NCBI RefSeq assembly: GCF_002775205.1
Contig: NC_036453.1
Span: forward strand, 3,127,103 to 3,191,102
DNA length: 64,000 bases
Direction of reading: 5' to 3'
DNA from: Xiphophorus maculatus
Taxonomy: Eukaryota; Chordata; Actinopteri; Cyprinodontiformes; Poeciliidae
Position numbers and translations under genes: made by a program. The notes under the pieces were generated by a model. That model did no database searches. It saw only the letters and a program-made list of their open reading frames with translations, and had not been told where the DNA came from. Shown here in pieces: positions 20,708 to 32,900 of this stretch. The first letter of the stretch is position 1. Each line of letters opens with the position of its first letter.

Positions 20708-21629
20708 TTTGGAGAAAAGCAAGGGCTTGTTGAACCTTTCCGTGTCCAGTTTAAAGTTTCTGTCAGTAAACAGCTAAAGGTGGCTAGCATCGGATGTATT
20801 AAATATGGCGCCGCACAGCCTTCCTTCCGTTTACTGCTGCCTTCTGGTACACCTCAGAAGCTCGTCTTTTTCTACAGCCGCAAAATATATATACGACGTC
20901 TTAAGTATTTTGTTGACTGCAGTTTGCAAACTATTTTTATTGACTGCACTTTACTAGCGTTTTCTTAAAGTTTTAAGGTTTTGTGTTTTTATTAATGCTT
21001 TAGTATTTGAGTTGAAGTTTTGTGTGATCTTTCCGATATATTTGAACGCGTCTTAAAGGCTAATAAAATGGAAAATGCTCCGAAAGAAATTCAATTTTTT
21101 TTCCTATCCTATTTTTATTATGTATGATATCTATGTTTACTTGGTGACATGTCTCATTTTTTATTTTTTAATTTCAAAGTACACGTTTAGTTGTGAGTAC
21201 AAAAATATGTGAATTTTAACTCCTCGCGAGAAAATAATTATATATTCTACTATGTACATTTTATCTCGTGTTAAGTTGAAATTCCTTTATTTTTGTACCC
21301 AGCAGTAAATGCAAACAGCCAAAAATATGAACACGATGAACAATGCTAATGCCTTTGCCAAAAACCTGCATACTAATCAGGTTTAAGAGAGCTGGTTTAG
21401 GATGTGTAGAAAACACGCTTTCAGACAAAAACTTGTACATTTTTTTAGAAAACATGTTCTGGGCGTATAAAGATGCGCATGCGCACACTTCCCATCCATC
21501 AGATGAATGTTGTGTCTAAATAGCCAGCAGTTGGCAGCGCAGCTCCTCGTTCCTGTCCCAGTTTTAGCTCTGGTTTTCCGAAGGTGTTTGTCTACAGACA
21601 GTGTTTTCCCTCGGTTCCGTTCGCGTACC
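20708..21629. promoter_or_regulatory. Bidirectional promoter region anapc7 / ube2g1
   Basis: The start codons of the two divergent genes are 922 bp apart, so both promoters lie here. No clear TATA box is seen for either. The two ends are the less AT-rich parts (around 20600-20850 and 21480-21640), the middle being AT-rich. Shared control is inference. Confidence 0.6.
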
Positions 21630-24611
21630 ATGACCGAACAATCAGCATTACTTCTTCGAAAACAATTAGCAGGTAATATTCCCATTAGTCTTGACGACGA
21701 AACAAAGGTTATGTGTGTAACCGCTGCGCTAACGTTAGCTTTTTTCTGTAAGCTACAAGGAACGCTGTTTACGCCGCAGGACTGAGCTCGGGCAGCTAAC
21801 ACAGCAGCATGAAGGGTGCCTTTATCAATACACCTCAGCGTGTTGCTAAGCTGCTTTGGTTAGCTAATCACTTTTACGATTCATCACGTCAATTTAGAAC
21901 TGAAAATGAAAAGATAACCACCTACACTAGTACATAGTCGTACCGAGAACCCTGCTAGCTGCTAGCTAGTTTGGTATTAGTTGTCAGATAGAACAAAGGA
22001 ATAACCAATCCAAGAACATCTCATGCCTTGATCACTAATAAGGCTAATTATAGTTGCAAGTAGTCCGATTCTTCTATCGGGGCCCACGCTACTACTTCTG
22101 TAAACAATTAATAGAAATCCATACAGACTCTTATTTTACATATTTACGGTCATATTCCATGTACTAGTCTGGAGCTGTGATGCTGTTAAATGTATTAGTT
22201 TGACGCTTGGTATTCTTGTAAGCAGTTTATTTGGAAGGGCATGTGATTTTTCACGATGATGCCGAACATTTGGATCTCCACTGGAATGGAGCTGGGTAAC
22301 ATCTATAGGAAACCATCTATATTTCTCATCAGTTCGCAGGCTGTTTAAACTCTGTTTCAAATATAGGGTACTCGGGGCAAGGTTTGTAGATCAATAGCAT
22401 GCTGATTTAATTTCTGTTTTGGGGTGGGGGTTATTTTTACTATATTTTTGCAGAGATTATAGAAATGGGCTTTAATTCAAGCTAAAATCATCAGCTTTAA
22501 GGATTGATGTATTTTTCCCCTCATTGCCCAGTATGTCAAGATATACTTTAATTATAATTTTACTAGGGGTGCGCCGATTTTCTTAATTTTGGGAGATCGG
22601 TGATCGGCCGATTTTTACATGTGAAGCCGATCTTATCCACCAATGTCATCAACCTCGGCAAAGGCCTAAAAACCAACCACTGTGGTTTCCTTTCTCCCGT
22701 GAGAGAGGTTTGACTGACAAACCGGCCGACCAGGTCATGTCTGCACATTTACAGTTAACAATAGTCACCCCATTGTTGCCAATTCAGCAACTTTCTTGAT
22801 GTATTGGAGCAATATTTCAAACAAAAAGCTGGTATCGACCAAAATCGGAATCAGTAAGAAAACTGCAATCAGTGCACCCCTAAATTTTACTGTATTAATC
22901 AGTGAGTTGACGTTGATCTCTTCACTATTGTGCACATCTGTATATCACCTCAACACTGAATACCATTTTAATTTTTTTTTTAATATTTGGCTGATGTTTT
23001 ATGCTCATACTCATCCTTCAAGGTTGCCTTTGAGGCCTGACTTACCAAATTTAATTTTAAGTAGCTTTGATGCATTCAATGAGGGGAAAAGAAATCTGTT
23101 TTGTCCTTATCTGACCTACTGATAATCTAGCAGAGTCTTAAGTCTTTAGCCAAATAATCACGGCATCCATATTTAGCATTCACAAGCTGACTATCATTTT
23201 GAAAGAGTTTGGTGTGGTGTGAAGTTAATACTTGGCTGCGATAAAATCCTCTTTTTAAACTTTCACAGTAAAGCCGTACAAGTTTGCTGTTATCTTTTTG
23301 CGGACTCTTTTCATAACTAAACTTTTCCATGTCCTGCCAGAGCTCAACAAGAACCCAGTGGAGGGCTTTTCAGCTGGTCTGATAGACGATGACGACATAT
23401 ACAAGTGGGAAGTTGTGATAATTGGTCCACAAGATACTCTTTTGTAAGTGAGAAAATATTGAAATGGGGGGAGGATCTGACAGAATTATTTATTTTACTT
23501 TGCTTTTTTTCCCCTTTCGTTTTGCAGTGAAGGAGGATTTTTCAAGGCATACCTAACCTTTCCCTATGATTATCCGCTACGGCCACCAAAGATGAAATTC
23601 ATCACAGAAATTTGGCATCCAAATGGTAAACACATCTCTCAAGATATCATTGTGTGGTTTGTGGCTTAAGATCCAAACAATTTTCCTTATTTAAAGCTGC
23701 AGTGTGTAACGCTTACTTTTTTTATTTCATATTTGTTGAGACTGTCACCATGTTGTGACAGTATGGTATTAGACAAGTAACCTGTTAAAAAAAATCTAGC
23801 TCCTCAGTCTTCTACCAGGTCTAGATAGAAACAACCAATGAGAGCCAGGAGGGGGGACTTAGCTCTGCTCACCCCCCTTTTGCTCTCTGCTGCTTTACAG
23901 TTAGCAGATCCTGTTGTGAATCCTTAGGTTAGGTAGCACGACTACCAATGACGGCGGAGGATAAACGTTTTTCGTGTAACTGTAAGTTGTTTCTGTACCA
24001 TTAGCACATTTAGCAGCGAGTGCACAAGGTACATTGACAGCGCTGAGACCCTCCTCCTGGCTCCGATTGGTTGTTTTTGGTCGGGAGCAGTGCATTTCGA
24101 CGTTTTCACAGATTGTCCATCTCATATACTGTCACGACATGGTGACAGTTTTAACAAATGCATAAAAAAGATATATATATACTACAGCTTTAACAGTTCT
24201 CATCTCTTGCTCCCTCACAGTTGCAAAGAACGGGGACGTTTGCATCTCAATTCTGCACGAGCCAGGAGAAGACAAGTTTGGTTACGAAAAGCCAGAGGAG
24301 CGCTGGCTTCCGATCCACACTGTAGAGACAATCATGATCAGCGTTATCTCCATGCTCGCAGACCCAAACAGTGATTCACCAGCTAACGTGGATGCTGCGG
24401 TGAGTCGCGCTACATTTCCTTCCCCTTGCCCCAGCATCGGTATTCGTCTTCAAAATCTCAAAATCTCTGTCGTCAAGGAGAACTGATGCGTTGTCGTTTC
24501 AATAATGCAATGTTGCACCCACAGAAAGAATGGAGGGAGGATCCTAACGGAGAATTCAAGAAGAAGGTGGCTCGCTGCGTAAGGAAAAGTCAAGAGATGG
24601 CGTTCGATTAG
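21630..24611 (+). CDS. ube2g1: Ubiquitin-conjugating enzyme E2 G1, complete
   Basis: E2 enzyme that takes ubiquitin from E1 and builds Lys48-linked chains with partner E3 ligases. Exons 21630-21672, 23341-23443, 23528-23625, 24221-24399 and 24525-24611 give 510 nt = 169 aa, one residue shorter than the human 170 (MTEQSALLL against MTELQSALLL). The UBC fold is complete: the HPN motif at residues 79-81, catalytic Cys89 in VCISILHEPGED with the acidic-loop insertion typical of the G1/G2/R1 class, and a C-terminus ending CVRKSQEMAFD. The start is the first ATG in a TACCATGA context and fits the family N-terminus. Intron 1 holds a MITE and intron 3 a TTAA MITE. Human UBE2G1 lies on a different chromosome from the neighbouring genes here, so the position reflects a fish-side rearrangement. 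Confidence 0.97.
22565..22882. repeat. MITE with GGGGTGCGCCGAT ends
   Basis: Left AGGGGTGCGCCGATTTTC and right AATCAGTGCACCCCT are inverted ends. The interior contains GGTGATCGGCCGATTTTTAC. Inside ube2g1 intron 1. A fragment of the same kind (GAGGTGCACTGCTTTGCAG) lies near 10057-10145. Confidence 0.65.
23695..24189. repeat. TTAA-flanked MITE, family 2 (copy b, full length)
   Basis: A 495-bp element, AGCTGCAGTGTGTAACGC to ACTACAGCT, with TTAA on both sides (23691-23694 and 24190-24193). Occupies most of ube2g1 intron 3, ending about 30 bp before exon 4. Related pieces: 4463-4608 and the right half at 46828-47007. Confidence 0.75.
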
Positions 24612-26480
24612 GGGGTCTGCTGTAAATTCCAGGGTGAGCAAACGGTTTAGCAAGAGTCTTGCATAAACCATGACATCAAAAAGTAATAATAATCTCTTAA
24701 CAATTGCTTCTGTGCAGTTAAAGGAAATGCCTTCAGCGGGAAAACTTCAGCAAAAAGGCTTTTGCACCCTTTGTTTTGCCAGTCAAAGGATTCGGTTGGA
24801 CCCCAACCACGTTTCTGTGAACGGTCTGCCAGATGAGCCAATTTGAGAACACTACCAGCGAAATTATCCTGTTTCCTACCTGGAATTGTATATTTAATTT
24901 AATTTATTTTTGGAAAAACAAAAACAAGAAAAGAATGATGTAAGATATGTCACTACTGTAAATGAACTTGCTTTTTTATCTGCTGCTGAACAGTTTCTAC
25001 TTTATACCAGGTTTCTTATGCAATTTAGATTGTGTAGACCGAAAACAAAAGCCTGTCCTCATTAGGTCGCCCGTCCGTCCTCCTTTCACCAACCCCGGCC
25101 CGATTGTCGTCGATCCGACACGTTTTGTTAGTGGGTGTGTTTTTTTTGTTTTTTTTTCCAACCTGTCGTTGAATCACCGTTGCCTTTTTGTTGGCGTCAC
25201 TTTTTCACAGTTGGCTCTTTGTTTAAAGAAACAGGAGAAGTTTTAGTGCGACCTTAGGGGTTTGTATGTGTTTCCTGAGAAACTGCCTCCCGATGGTGTT
25301 TTTCTTCTAATACCGGCGCATGTTAGAGATGTTCAAAGCCATGCCCCTCCAATGTGCATAGTCCATTTAGATAGCTCTATTGTTCATTCTTTGTTGGGAT
25401 CTTTTTTTTTTTTTATACAACCTACACATTAATTTGAGTTCTTCTTTTTAATGATATGTTAACTCGGTGAGGTGTAGCAGATGGTACAGGAAGGTTTGTG
25501 CCAACTTCTCAGGATCAGGCTTCATGAAGGTGTCGATAGGCGGTCAGTAAGGTGGATCCCTAGAGTCGTCCGTGAGTTATCATAAACTCAGATTTGGAAT
25601 AAATCATGGCCAGATTTTAAAAAAAGAAGTAGCTTAGATTGTGAATATTCCACATGTGGTGAACTGGTTCTTACCTCATGCTTGACACACAGCTAATTTG
25701 AGCGGGTTTATGGTCGAGTTCTTGACCTGTTGATGAAAGGTTCGTGCTTTTAGAGGCTCCATTGTTCCGTTGGATTAGTGGTTGTGTTTTTTCCATGGCG
25801 CTTTTGGTTTTATTAGTGTTCAGATTAAATCGCATTCACATCTGGACTTAGATTCTTGAATAAATCTCTTTTGCTTTCTTCTGTCTAAAGTTTCTATTGT
25901 CATCATGGAACATTGTTGGGTTCCACGATTGGAGACGTTAAAATCCGGTAAAGTTTAGACACGTTCTCCATATTTCACTGAGCACAACCTAGAAAAAAGA
26001 CTTCAAAAAGCATATTCTGGTTGGTAACAGACTGATAGCCATGATTATCATCAGTTGTGAGGAACACTTCAGACAGCTGACCAGATGTCAAGCAGTTAAG
26101 GTTATGTTTAAAATAGGAAACCTCCGTTGGTGCGCTCTGGCCGCCCGTGACATGTACAGTTCATACATTTATGCAGACATAATGGTCACGTCACTGATGC
26201 CGACATTACCATTTTCACTTGAGAACCTTTCCGACCCACCATGACCTCCTCTGACCGGTGTTCACTGTATTGGCACAGATGCGGTGCGTTTTGAAACGTC
26301 ATTCATTAAGCAATACCCTCTGAAAATGGTAATGTGTCCAGGTAAGCCACCAAGGGCGCCGCTATTTGTTTCTTGTAGGTTGCCGTTTGGTTTTTTGTCT
26401 TCTTTCTTTCTTTTTTAGTGTTTTGTTCCATTTTGTGTCAATGCAATGTATATTGGACATGTTGCTCAATAAAGTGTGTA
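24612..26480 (+). other. ube2g1 3' UTR
   Basis: About 1.9 kb of non-coding sequence with few repeats, ending in AATAAA at 26468-26473 followed by a GT-rich stretch (GTGTGTAAACCGAGTGG). That makes a convincing poly(A) site. Lack of transposon debris over this length fits a transcribed UTR. Confidence 0.7.
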
Positions 26481-26489
26481 AACCGAGTG

Positions 26490-27858
26490 GCCCTTGTGGT
26501 ACTTTTTGCTTCACATTAGGAATGCCAACACATCGGGGGGGGGGGGGTGAAAGCTGCTTGGTAATTAGAAGCTGGTTAAAAAGAGTCACGTTTCAGGAGC
26601 AGACATCGACGACCTCTGACGGGAACTGTTGGGATTGTTTCTTATGATGAGGAAGCAAGTTGCACTTATGAAGCACCTGGAAAAAGAATAATCTGTTCAA
26701 AAACAAGCCCGGTGGCATTTTGATAAGGTGACCCAGCAGCATCTTCCCTGAGTTAATGTAAGTTCTCTAGTATTTGAAACCAATTTCTCATTAAGTTCAT
26801 TTGCATGTCTGCTGAGTCTAACAGATGTGCAGAGGGTGAGTCAAATATGTATTTATAGACTGACTTAAAATGTAATGCTCAAACCTCCAAGTTACAAAGG
26901 ACTAGTCTGCTGTATTCCCACATGTTAACCACTGCTTGGATAAAAAAATGGAAGAGTTTAACTGGTCTACTGATGTATTTAGATTTTTATTAAAGTTAAA
27001 ATCGCTTAAAACGGTGCTTTAATTATTTTTTATTAGATTTGATTTAAATTATCGTATATCTAAATGATTCATTATTCATATATTTGTATATAGAACTATA
27101 TATGTATGAATATATTTCCATAATGTAATTTTTCAGGACATTCTAATATTTTTGAGATTTACCTGTACATGGACGGCCTACATTTCAGGGTTTTACTCAA
27201 AGAAACTGAAAAACATCTTTTTCTTTCACTTCAAAATTGTATAGGGTAAAATCCCAATAAAATACAATAAAATTTGTTGTGATGTGAAAAAGTTGTTGTG
27301 ATGTGAAAGGTGCTGTTTTTGGATATGAAGGACATTATGACAATCGTGCATTTTGATGTCTTGAGAAATTAAACTACACTTCTATAACTGCCTTTGCTTC
27401 ATCACCTGTATTGTTGATTCAGAGCTGTCTCCATTCTTCTGTTCCAAAAATTATGAACAGATGGCAAATACTAGAATTTAACACACTGTTTATGATATAT
27501 AGTGCTGGGTGTTGTTATTGATTTGTGTTACTAAAACCCATAAATTTATGCCACAGATTCTCCTGGTCTCTTTCAGTGTTATTCATATAAATTTATGCTA
27601 CGGGCTCATTTTAAACTGACCGAATGTGTTGAAAATAATGCTAAGATATAGAGTTAATGATGACGTGTGTGTTAATCTAAAATATGTGCGTCCTCTGCAT
27701 TGACTGTCATTATTTGGTTTGTGACTACATTAAGTACATTTTTAGCTTGTTTTTCAGATGTAGGATGTCTGTGGTTCACGCGCCTCGGGAGTTCTTTACG
27801 TCGTCACGCTGTTAGAAACAGTTAGCCAGTTAGCCAGTTAGCTTGTCTGTTCGTAAAT
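26490..27858. other. Intergenic spacer ube2g1/rad9b including the rad9b promoter
   Basis: AT-rich with a (G)12 run at 26536-26547. The last 80 bp before the rad9b ATG hold ACGTCGTCACGC and three 9-bp repeats of CAGTTAGC(C) (about 27817-27843). No gene recognised. Confidence 0.5.
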
Positions 27859-29895
27859 ATGAACTGCGTCATTGAAAGGAACTCTGTGAAAGGTCGTAAT
27901 AACACGGGAAAATATATGTAAATTTAATTTAAAAAAACAAACTTATTTCAACAGGAATTGTCATAAATTTTATTGAAGCATTAGCCTGGCGAAGTTGAAC
28001 TTAACTTTGCTAAAGTTATATCTTAATCACGTATTTTAACATCTCAGTTGCTGGGGGTCGTTAAAGAAAGAAAAAGCATTAAAATTGTGATTTTCTTTTT
28101 CTTTTTAAAACTGTATGGTGCTAACTATGAACTGTGTTTGTTTCACAGCCCTTGGTAAGGCTATTCATGCGCTGTCGCGGATTGGAAATGAGCTTTGGCT
28201 GGACCCCATGGTCAAAGGGGTGAGAAATACTAAAACTAGGCTCAAACTTTAGAGGTTTTACTTAAGCTATTCCTAAAAAGTGTAGTATGGGGAAGCTTTA
28301 CATAACGCAGTGTACATTCCCTGGACCATTTCTGACCAGTTTTCCTTTCAGGTTCTTTTAGATGAGTTTCACATTTTGTCCTCATCATGTTGTCTTTGTC
28401 TCTCTTTCCAAAGCTGGCACTGAGATCAGTCAATGCTGCTCATTCGGCTTATGGCTGCTTCCTGTTCTCACCCATGTTCTTCAAGCAGTACAGCTTGGAG
28501 TCAGGATCAAAGCAGGGCAGCAAAGCAATCAAATGCAAACTGGTTATGAAGGTAAATCCAATCTGCTTCATAATTGTTTGTGATTTGTGAAAGAGCTATT
28601 TTAATGTTTCATTACCATTTCCACAACTTTAAAAGAAGCTGTTGTTCTTAGACAAGTCAAACGAGGACTGTATTATTTGACAACACCTATTCCTTTGTAA
28701 TGTTTTTTTTTTTTTTTTAAATTTGTGTAGCTTTTTACCCATAAAATTGTGTGAATACAAAAATGTCATAGTCTCTTTAGGATAACCAGCACTTTAAATG
28801 GGGTTTATTCTGTAAATGTCATAACAATTTTGTAGTTCTATGATCAAGAAGATGAAAATTTGAACTCCTCTTGTTTGTTTTTAAGTCGGTGCTGCCACTG
28901 TTTCGGTGTCTGACCTCCATTGAACGCAGTGTGGAACGATGTCACATATCAGTCAGCACTGCCACCGACCGAGTGATAATCCAGTTTTTCTGCAGACATG
29001 GTAGGAAACACTGCGTTTGGGACAATAATCCAATTCTACTCAAATAAAAGAAAACCTATCTGTATTTGCTTAATTGCTATTAAGAGAATTCGAAAGGTGT
29101 GCTGAACCTCTTCCTTTTGCTGCACATGACGTGTTGCATGTTGTGGACACCTGGTGGCAGTGTGCTCCTTTCACCTTGTGTCTGCTGTTCTAGGTATCAT
29201 TAAAACCCACAACATACATTTCCAGGAAAGTGAGGCTCTGCAGGCTGTGTTTGACTCACATCTCTGTCCCAATGTGCTGAAGGCTCCTGCCAGGTTGGCA
29301 CTGGATCATTTATCAGTCTATCCCTTTGGATCCATTCATCAGTCCATGGCTGCAGGCCACGTTTATACCTAGCTCTCTATTACACAGTTTATGCTACTTT
29401 TCACTTTGAAATCAGCACAGAAGAGTTGACATTAATAAAGCCGTGACTAAACTAATGCAAAACCATTAAAATTGGTTTTAATCCTCTCATTTTCATTAGG
29501 TTCCAATGATTTTTTTTTCATTAGACCCTTTTATTGGTCAGTGTAATAGAAAAAAATAGTTCTATTACCACCTGTTGGTAATCTGAATATGTCCTAAAAT
29601 ACACTTGAAACTGCTTAAAGTACACACAATATGGAAATTGGCAATGAATCAATTGAACAGAAGCTGTGTGATTTTTGCATCTGCTTTGCTCTTTGCTCCT
29701 GCAGGCTTCTTGCGGACATGGTGGTGCACTTTCCCCTGTTTCAGGAAGAAATCACCCTGTCCATCTCTCCACTGAAAGTCACTGTCAGAAATTACCAGCA
29801 GGGCGGAAAAGGTGTGCTGACTTTGTCATATCGTTTACTTTAAATTCAAAAAATGACAGAATGTGATAAAAGTTGCAACAGTTTTGGCATGATGA

Positions 29896-29948
<53 letters not shown>

Positions 29949-32900
29949 CATGGACAATTGCTCCCCCCCATAATAAATTCATCTAGCTTTTTAAAAAAAA
30001 ATGTAATTAAATTTTTAAGTTATTCAGACTTTCTCTGAACTTCTACTTACTAATTTATAATTTTCTTTTTCTTTGTAGAAGAAATATGTCTTGGAAAAAG
30101 AAGCTAATTTCTCTTAGCCTAAATGAAGATCCGTGTTTTTCTCGCCACCACCCAGAGTGAGCAGGACAGTAAAGGATGTAAAATTACCAAAGTTCACCTA
30201 AGTTCACTGTTAAGAGAACCACAGCAAGGACTGGCATCTTGGGTTACCACATCTCCATGGCGACCATTAGACTCTATTTACATGCCAGCTGGTTGTTTTG
30301 GGAGGCTCACCAGGAAGAGGGCTTTTCAGTCCTACCATGACAAACATAAACATTTGGCCTTCTCTTAGCAGGAATCATGTGCTTTGGTCAAAAGAAAATA
30401 TGACTGTAACAAACACTCCAAGTGGGTTTGATGTGAAACGAAGGATGAAGTTGTGGCTTAAATGAAGTAACGATTGACAGCAAGTGGTAGCAATAGTTGT
30501 CAGGGATGATTCTGATCAGAAATGTTCAGTGTAGGATTATGCTACTGAAATGAAAGAGTAGTTTAAAGAGGCAGTACAATGTGCTTTCTAGCTAATAGCT
30601 TCAGTTGTTATAAAAATGCTATATGTCAAATATGACTTAAAAGAAATTTGACTTTGTCATTTAACCCCTTCAAATTGGGCCTCTGTCTCTTTAAGAATCT
30701 CCTGCTCTTTCTGAAGCTCTGCCTTAGGATGTCATCACAACATGGCTCCTCCTATTAACTATTTAACAGAGTTTTTACCAGTGTTTCCTTCAGAAGTAGC
30801 TCTTATGATGAGCTCAGCAAATACGCAGTTCCACCAGGTGTTTGCTAATTACTGCTGGCTAGTCTGAAGGAGCTGAGTGGAGGAGGGCTGCTCTGGGAGG
30901 CAGAAGCCCGGAAGTTTGGAAACTGCAGCTTGGAGGAGGAGCTTCGTTCTTGAAGGCGGACCTAGGTTGTTTTGCACAAGTGAATGGTTGCCATGGGAGA
31001 TTATAGGATTTCTCCAACATGCATGAAAAAAAAATCACTCCAGGAATGTCTGTGATGAGGGAATAACTTTACAATGTGATGTAAATCTAAAAAAAAAAAA
31101 AGCTGCTCCTTTAAGTTTTACTCTGTGACGTTTTAAATAGTTTTTTATAAGCATCCATAGGATCATCGAGACAAAGTTACATGTGCAAGCTGTTCCACAG
31201 ACAGGAAGGGCTTGCCTCCTTCAGTTTCTTTAATGTGCAACTGGAGGACTTGGATGTGTTTGTGTGACAGGTCCAATGAAGACGACGTACACAGAGATGT
31301 CCTTACACCCAAACGAGTTTGACTACTTCCAGATCGGGCTGGACTCTGACATAACGTTCTGTCTGAAGGAGCTGAGGGTAACTGAGCTATTTTAGTACGG
31401 TTTTATTTTGTCACCTGAGTATATCGTGTGTAGCTTGGATCTGTGTGTTTATGTGCTGCATAGTTACAGCATGTGTGTGTCTGGCTCATCAGGGGCTTCT
31501 CTGTGTCAGAGGTGATATTTCTAGTGTCCCTTGTGCTAAGGCATAATTGTGAATTTATTGCAAATTTTTCTCAAAAATGATCAAAAACAGTCGGCTTAAG
31601 AGATACTGACTCATACCTGCAGGTGGCAGTAGTTCCTGCTTCAGGACATAGACGGTGATCAAGTACCAAATGTTCCATTCACTGTAGTTTTAGCTCAAAC
31701 AGAGATGCTATAGTGATGCACCACCTCACTGAACATTGACAAAAGCAATCAGTTGCACAATCCAGTTCTTCAATCCAAACCGACTAAACTCAAAACTGTT
31801 GTCTCAGTAATTTGAGTTAACTATAAAACACAGAATCTAGGAGATTGTCATTTCCTAAACAGGAAAATCTAGAAACACGGCTTGGTCTGTCATAGTTGGG
31901 TTTTTTTTTTTATGAATGAGTAATTGTTCATGTTTCATCTGAGAATTTGAAGGGACATTCTTTGTTCTGGTCCAGTTAGTGAGGCCTGACCTGCATTATC
32001 CCTCACCACTCTTGACCCCTAATGTCTTGGAATGTTTGCTGAACCCCCCCGCTGGGAGTCTCTCCTCGTTATCCAGCCTCAACATCTTCTGGAATCTGGA
32101 AAACTAAGCTCTGAGTCTGAGTTAATCACAATTTCAAGCACAGAGGAGCGTGTCTGAGTCGATTGTTCTGTTTTTCAGGGGATACTGTCCTTTGCGGAGT
32201 CTCGCAGCCTTCCAGTGTCGGTTTACCTCGATGCAGCAGGAAAGTAAGTCTCATCATGCTGTTCAGATTAATTTGCAACCATATCTGAAGATACAACCCC
32301 TGTTAGGAGCTATTACTAGGCCATTTCAAAAACCTCTTTCTCTCTGACTGCTGAATGTGGGCGTTTCAGGGGTTTTCTCACTATTTGACTGGCTGTGGTA
32401 AAGTTGTCCCTGTCTGCAGGCCTGTGTGCTTCTCTGTGGAGGACGTGGTCCTTGAGGCCACTGTGCTGCTGGCAACTGTGACGGACTCTGACAGCAGGGA
32501 CCATTCTCAACCAACCGAATCCCTGACCCCAAAAATATCCAGGTAACAAGCTCCAGGTTCTAATAGTGTCAGTAAAACCACTGACTGAACTCCATCAGTA
32601 TCCATCAGATTTGTGTTTTTGACATTATTCTGACCAGATTCTGTCCTCATCACATCTGCGCCGCTTGCTGGTTTTCAAAATCTGTACGTCCTAGAGAACA
32701 TACAGTAGTCGCAAAACTAACCACACACCTTGAACTTTATTTTTTAGGGTATAGGAGCAAAAAGGGGCTGAATACAAATGGATGCCACATGTTCCAGAAT
32801 ATTTTAAGAACTTTTTTCTGTCTACTTCATCATTACTACAACCCTATATTGATGTAACAATAAAATTATGTTCAAATTTGTGACTGCAAAGGGATAAAAT

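Noticed and set aside
21383-21802. 139-codon antisense frame across ube2g1 exon 1
   Set aside because: Shadow of the GC-richer promoter and first exon; no conserved domain.
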